This document shows positions 36,021 to 39,908 of a stretch of 39,908 nucleotides of DNA, one piece after another (the first letter of the stretch is position 1; each line of letters opens with the position of its first letter). The notes below the pieces were generated by a model, which saw nothing but the letters and a program-made list of their open reading frames with translations, had not been told where the DNA came from and searched no databases. The position numbers were made by a program, and so were the translations under genes. Location: positions 1-39,908 of the forward strand of contig JACZKK010000155.1 in assembly GCA_014860115.1 (NCBI GenBank), written 5' to 3'. This DNA is from Ignavibacteriaceae bacterium. GTDB taxonomy: Bacteria > Bacteroidota > Ignavibacteria > Ignavibacteriales > Ignavibacteriaceae.

Positions 36021-36162
36021 TATTATAATTATAGTTTAATTGGGTGTAAAATTATCCAAAATACCGCGGATTATCAAAGTAAAGTTTGATGCATTTCTAC
36101 TTTTTTCGACCTCTTATAAATTTCTTTCGGTCCAAATATTTGAAAAACCATGCAAGTTTTTG

Positions 36163-36885
36163 CTACTTAACTTTAATAGCAATTTGGAGGTAATTATTTA
36201 TAGCACCTAGAAATTCGTAGTTAAATTTATAAGCCGAAACAATTTCAGTGAACGCCTTAAATTCGTGAGTCGGTACACCGAACTCATCAAAAATTATTAT
36301 ATCATCTTCTTTTAATAATGGAAGCAGCTTTGTAAGAACAAATAAAGTTGAAGTATAAAGATCTGCATCCATATGTATGACTTTTCTTTTATCTGATTTA
36401 TAATTTTCCAAAAAACTAGGTAATGAATCCTGAAATAGCCCTTTTATAAAAGTAACTCTTGCATCGTCAATATTCGGAGTTGTTCCTTGTGTATCATAAT
36501 GGTGTTTATGCATTACTCCAAAATCTTCAGGCAACCCTGTGAATACATCGAATCCGTAAAATCTGGTTTCAGGATTTTTATTTTTTTCAACCCACCATTT
36601 AAAAGCTATACCACCTGCTACCCCAAATTCCAAATAATCTATTGTCTGATTTTTAATTTCTTCATTCAGGATAAACTCATGCAAATGAAATCTATTTTCA
36701 TAATTGACTTTGTGATTATAGAAATCATTGAATTTTCCTTTTTGTGTTTTCGAAATCCATCGAGATAATCTGGATAAATAGACAATATTCAGAAACAGTG
36801 CTTCAAATGGCTTAAATAGAACATGAAGTTTAAATCTGGAGAATAATGCTTTAATTTTTCTGATGAAAAAAAGTTTAGTGTGCAT
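36163..36885 (-). CDS. TylF/MycF-like class I SAM-dependent methyltransferase
   Basis: 240 residues. The SAM-binding motif I is YLEFGVAGGIAF (about 84-95), followed by FYGFDVFTGLPEDFG; a candidate metal-binding acidic motif HMDADLYTST (171-180) and IIIFDEFGVPTHEFKAF follow, as in the macrocin O-methyltransferase (TylF) family. Such enzymes methylate sugar hydroxyls in antibiotics and in surface polysaccharides. With a membrane glycosyltransferase gene just upstream on the same strand (34-bp gap), a role in cell-surface glycan decoration is plausible. The first ~45 residues are basic and hydrophobic and may associate with the membrane. The substrate is unknown. Confidence 0.85.
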   Translation of the reverse strand: MHTKLFFIRKIKALFSRFKLHVLFKPFEALFLNIVYLSRLSRWISKTQKGKFNDFYNHKVNYENRFHLHEFILNEEIKNQTIDYLEFGVAGGIAFKWWVEKNKNPETRFYGFDVFTGLPEDFGVMHKHHYDTQGTTPNIDDARVTFIKGLFQDSLPSFLENYKSDKRKVIHMDADLYTSTLFVLTKLLPLLKEDDIIIFDEFGVPTHEFKAFTEIVSAYKFNYEFLGAINNYLQIAIKVK

Positions 36886-36919
36886 ATTAAATATTTGTGA
36901 CCTTCTTAATAATTAACAA

Positions 36920-38539
36920 TTACTCGTTCATCACTCTATATAAGACGGAAGGCGGATCTTTAAAATAAACCACAACTTCAAGACCCGGATGATTGCCTTT
37001 TGGATCAATCAGAAATTGAAACTCTCTTCTTAATCCGGCTTCTGCAATTCCAAAATAAAGATAATCAACATTGCTTTCCCTGAGTTTTGAGATTAACTCC
37101 TCGTAAGAATCAGCCATTGGCAAAAGCTTGAAATCCATGTTAAGATAATATGCAACGTGGGCTTTTCTAGCTGCTACAATTTCTCCTCCTTTTCCAACAG
37201 GGATATTTTCTTCGTACCAGTCTCTAAGAGTTAAAAGCTCCGTCGGACCGGAATTAATATTTCTGCTGTTGAATGAATATGACTTCGCAAAAGTGAAAGC
37301 GATAACTCCCACCATCAAAAGATAACTGAATTTAACAGGAATAAATTTTCTTAATTTATATTTTTCATTGAAAAATGGCTGAACAGCAACCACAGCATAA
37401 AACGGAATAAGAAACAAAGAAAATCTTTCGCTGTAAAAAACAACAAGCAATAATGCAAAGAAAAATAAATTAACTAAATAGAAACCTGTTTCCTGAGTTT
37501 TCCATTTTTTAAATGGATTTGAAATAATCAATAGAGCCAATCCAAGAATTACAAATACACCAAGCTGCCAGCCAATAAGCTTTTCCATATCACTTACAAA
37601 ATGATCGGTAATGTTCTCGACAACGGTTGAGAAGAATAAACCAGTATCTTTAAATATCACTTCGGTCAATGAAGTAATCTTGCTGCTTTCTTTAAACCAG
37701 TAATCATCCCAGCTGATTTTTCCTTTTCCATAAACTTCAAAAGCAATGTTCTTATAATTTTCATTGTAAAAAAAAGAACCTTTTTCGCTCAGACAGTAAA
37801 ATCCCCAGGGTGAAAAAGTTAGCAGGAAAATAGCAGCAAACATTATTGAAGCTTTAATTCTTTGAACCCAGCTTGTGTTCCAGGAATTCACAAAAAGTAT
37901 TACAAACACAAAACTTGAAAGGAAAATTCCGTTATATCTTGTCAGGTAAGAAAGCCCTCCAAAGATTGCGGCAAGAATTAAATTTTTATAGCTCAATTCA
38001 TTCTGCTTAAAAAAGAAAAAGAGAGTTAAAGCTGCCAGAGCATTAAAGAACATATCTGTTCCGGCGCTGTATGTATATTGGATAAAGACGGGATTTACAA
38101 AGAGCAGAATTGTAACAAAAAATGAAATGACTGTTGAAAATATTTTTTTTAACAATTCAAAGGTGACATAAATTAACACCGATGCTGAAAGAACAGCTAT
38201 GAAAATTCCTGCGTGAAAAAAATCTCCTATAATAAAACCAAAGATTGCAAGAACCATCGGGTAAAGCGGACCTCTGAAAGCATCCATAGGAATTTCACCG
38301 GAAAGAAATTTCTTTGCACTTGGTACGTATCCCCAGAAAAAGTCTGTTTCTATTCCATAGTCGCCTACTGTATGAAAAATAAAACTAATCAATCCCACAA
38401 CAACAAAATAAAGAGCTGCGATGACCAGCCCTGTATATTTGCCGGAGATATAGTTTTCAAAAATCGAGGAGATTGATTTTTTGTCAGAGATGATTCGATT
38501 GATTTCTGTCTTTTTCTTTTGGGATCGAGATTTAGCCAT
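36920..38539 (-). CDS. GT39/ArnT-like membrane glycosyltransferase
   Basis: 539 residues from the ATG at 38539; a TTG nine codons earlier is less likely. The N-terminus is basic and soluble (about 1-40), followed by some ten or more membrane helices. The first large loop has the acidic region GIETDFFWGYVPSAKKFLSG and MDAFRGPLYP, as in dolichyl/undecaprenyl-phosphate-dependent glycosyltransferases of the GT-C fold. The C-terminal ~130 residues form a soluble domain (LRDWYEENIPVGKGGEIVA). Members transfer a lipid-linked sugar to lipid A, protein or glycan on the outer face of the membrane. The precise acceptor is not readable. It is transcribed together with the downstream methyltransferase. 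Confidence 0.82.
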   Translation of the reverse strand: MAKSRSQKKKTEINRIISDKKSISSIFENYISGKYTGLVIAALYFVVVGLISFIFHTVGDYGIETDFFWGYVPSAKKFLSGEIPMDAFRGPLYPMVLAIFGFIIGDFFHAGIFIAVLSASVLIYVTFELLKKIFSTVISFFVTILLFVNPVFIQYTYSAGTDMFFNALAALTLFFFFKQNELSYKNLILAAIFGGLSYLTRYNGIFLSSFVFVILFVNSWNTSWVQRIKASIMFAAIFLLTFSPWGFYCLSEKGSFFYNENYKNIAFEVYGKGKISWDDYWFKESSKITSLTEVIFKDTGLFFSTVVENITDHFVSDMEKLIGWQLGVFVILGLALLIISNPFKKWKTQETGFYLVNLFFFALLLVVFYSERFSLFLIPFYAVVAVQPFFNEKYKLRKFIPVKFSYLLMVGVIAFTFAKSYSFNSRNINSGPTELLTLRDWYEENIPVGKGGEIVAARKAHVAYYLNMDFKLLPMADSYEELISKLRESNVDYLYFGIAEAGLRREFQFLIDPKGNHPGLEVVVYFKDPPSVLYRVMNE

Positions 38540-38742
38540 TGCAATTTCTAATTTGGTTGTTATCAATAAGAAAAATATTAATAGATAATATAAGTAATTT
38601 TATCTATTAGCTGAATTTGGGACTCAACGAAGGATGGAACCATTTAGAGTAAAAATTATCATCAGTTAGTTTTTGTATTTTATAGCTCCATCGGAAGTGC
38701 TTATTTTTAATTGAAGTAATAATCAAATAATTCCTGACTCGT

Positions 38743-39816
38743 TTGAAATCAAAAGCAAAGAAAAATTTCTCAATTATTCTACTGGCAATGATTGTCCTTT
38801 GCAGCCAGAAATTCTTTGCACAGTCCACGCCTGACTCAACTTTATATTTCATACCCATCGGTTCACTTAACCGGTTATTTTCAAACTTCGATAAGCAATT
38901 AAACACATATTACCTGAATACCGGCATTGATTTATATGGCTCGTTTTCAAAATTTGAATACAGAGTAAATCAGAATTATCGCTCTACATTAATTCAAACT
39001 AATCAAAACACAGTGCGTGACGAGCAGTACCTCTTCGCATTAGGCAAATATAAATTGAGTAAAGGATGGAAACAGGGAATCGCTATCAGCAGCAATATTG
39101 TTTCTGATGATAGACAACTTGGAATTAACGAGGCTACAATTTATCAGGCGGTCACATTAAGCGAATTGAATTTTATCAGAGGCTTGACCATAACTCCTTA
39201 CGGAGGATATTCTGACAACCGGCAGGTAAACGAAGATGACAGAGGCCCTATTTATGGTTTGGATGGCAAACTTAATTATCTCAAATCGGTTGATTTTGAT
39301 ATCAATTCTGCCCTTAGACTTGAAAACGAAGACATCTCTCCGAGAAAAAATACAATCCGATATTTAGATTTACTGGTTACAAATCCTTTTAATCCCGACG
39401 TAATAAATTTTTTTAATGCTCGGTTTCACGAAAGCCGTAAAGATTTTTATATCTCCGCTGATTCAATAACTTCACAGCAATTTGATATCACAAACAATAT
39501 AGAGAGCAGAACTGAAACTGCTTTTCTTCTACAGGATAGGATTAATTACAATAATTTTTTCGATTTGTTTTCGTTAGAGCTTGGCGGAAGAGTAAATTTC
39601 CGTACCATTGACAGAAACACACGCTATAAATCAACCAGTATTCAATCACCTTCAATTTTTGATACACAAGTTGATGAACTGGGAATTGTGGTTGAATCCG
39701 GGTTGTATTACAGAACTGAATTTGCCAACGCAGGCATAAACTTAAACTATAACGAACGTGATGAGAAACATATCACAAAAAGATTTGAAGGAGTAGCTGA
39801 AAGTTTTTACGAATAG
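38743..39816 (+). CDS. exported, probable outer-membrane protein, interrupted by in-frame TAG
   Basis: 357 codons from a TTG start, chosen because it gives a complete signal peptide (basic KSKAKKN, hydrophobic IILLAMIVLC, ending KFFAQ); the next ATG would remove the basic part. The mature part is rich in alternating polar and hydrophobic stretches with terminal aromatic residues (FEYRVNQNY, LELGGRVNF, AGINLNYNERDE), suggesting an outer-membrane beta-barrel or surface protein. I do not recognise the family. The frame stops at TAG (39814-39816), but coding-like sequence continues in the same frame to the window edge, so the stop looks like a nonsense change within a longer gene. Confidence 0.65.
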   Translation: MKSKAKKNFSIILLAMIVLCSQKFFAQSTPDSTLYFIPIGSLNRLFSNFDKQLNTYYLNTGIDLYGSFSKFEYRVNQNYRSTLIQTNQNTVRDEQYLFALGKYKLSKGWKQGIAISSNIVSDDRQLGINEATIYQAVTLSELNFIRGLTITPYGGYSDNRQVNEDDRGPIYGLDGKLNYLKSVDFDINSALRLENEDISPRKNTIRYLDLLVTNPFNPDVINFFNARFHESRKDFYISADSITSQQFDITNNIESRTETAFLLQDRINYNNFFDLFSLELGGRVNFRTIDRNTRYKSTSIQSPSIFDTQVDELGIVVESGLYYRTEFANAGINLNYNERDEKHITKRFEGVAESFYE

Positions 39817-39908
39817 AGGTCGGAACTGGAAAGCAGAAAAAATAATAATTCTTACAGAACAACAATTTCTTTCCTTGGAAATATTTATCCCTCACGAAAG
39901 GATCAGAT
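39817..39908 (+). pseudogene. in-frame continuation of the preceding gene after TAG (runs off window)
   Basis: Directly after the TAG the same frame stays open for 30 codons to the edge and reads RSELESRKNNNSYRTTISFL followed by GNIYPSRKDQ, consistent in style with the preceding barrel-like protein. No start codon or ribosome site opens it independently. Confidence 0.55.

Overview
The window looks like a chromosomal piece of an AT-rich member of the Ignavibacteria (Ignavibacteriota, Chlorobi/Bacteroidota side of the FCB group). Evidence for this is four secreted proteins ending in a type IX secretion sorting domain with the PNPFNPST signature, promoter-like TAnnTTTG -7 elements, and many short palindromic intergenic repeats. 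The assignment is inference from these hallmarks; no rRNA or tRNA gene is present to test it.

Left part (1-8650, + strand except one gene): a carboxylate-amine ligase cut by the window edge, a class I glutamine amidotransferase and an ATP-grasp-like protein form a possible amide-ligase gene set. A small DUF559 (Vsr-like nuclease fold) gene on the - strand follows, boxed in by three related double-hairpin repeats. Next is a 1229-residue GH13 glycosidase with large unassigned N- and C-terminal regions, overlapping by 4 nt a secreted PQQ-type sugar dehydrogenase with a sorting domain.

Middle left (8651-13940): a terminator, a secreted BNR/Asp-box protein, a remnant of another sorting domain, then a compact VOC protein / class D beta-lactamase / Crp-Fnr regulator operon in which the regulator is frameshifted just before its helix-turn-helix, then a cytosolic YceI protein with a strong terminator.

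Middle (13941-23120, - strand): 3-hydroxyacyl-CoA dehydrogenase, acetate kinase, an SDR protein without the usual Tyr/Lys pair, and a COG2509 FAD oxidoreductase run as one set. They are followed by two secreted sorting-domain proteins whose last ~72 residues and 3' untranslated sequence are near copies; a 133-bp element with 16-bp terminal inverted repeats sits beside one of them.

Right (23285-39908): RecQ helicase converges on a DUF4296 lipoprotein; gap, pgk and a rhomboid protease run on the - strand. Ferritin and an unrecognised membrane/zinc-ribbon protein follow on +. Then come nuoABCDEF on the - strand (complex I peripheral arm plus nuoA, with no nuoG-N adjacent), a TylF-like methyltransferase and a GT39-type membrane glycosyltransferase. 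Last is a secreted or outer-membrane protein interrupted by an in-frame TAG and running off the window.

Taken together these are mostly housekeeping genes for glycolysis, acetate and acyl-CoA metabolism, respiration and iron storage, mixed with surface and secreted proteins. Most of the unusual content is in intergenic repeats, module duplication of sorting domains, and single-base gene lesions.
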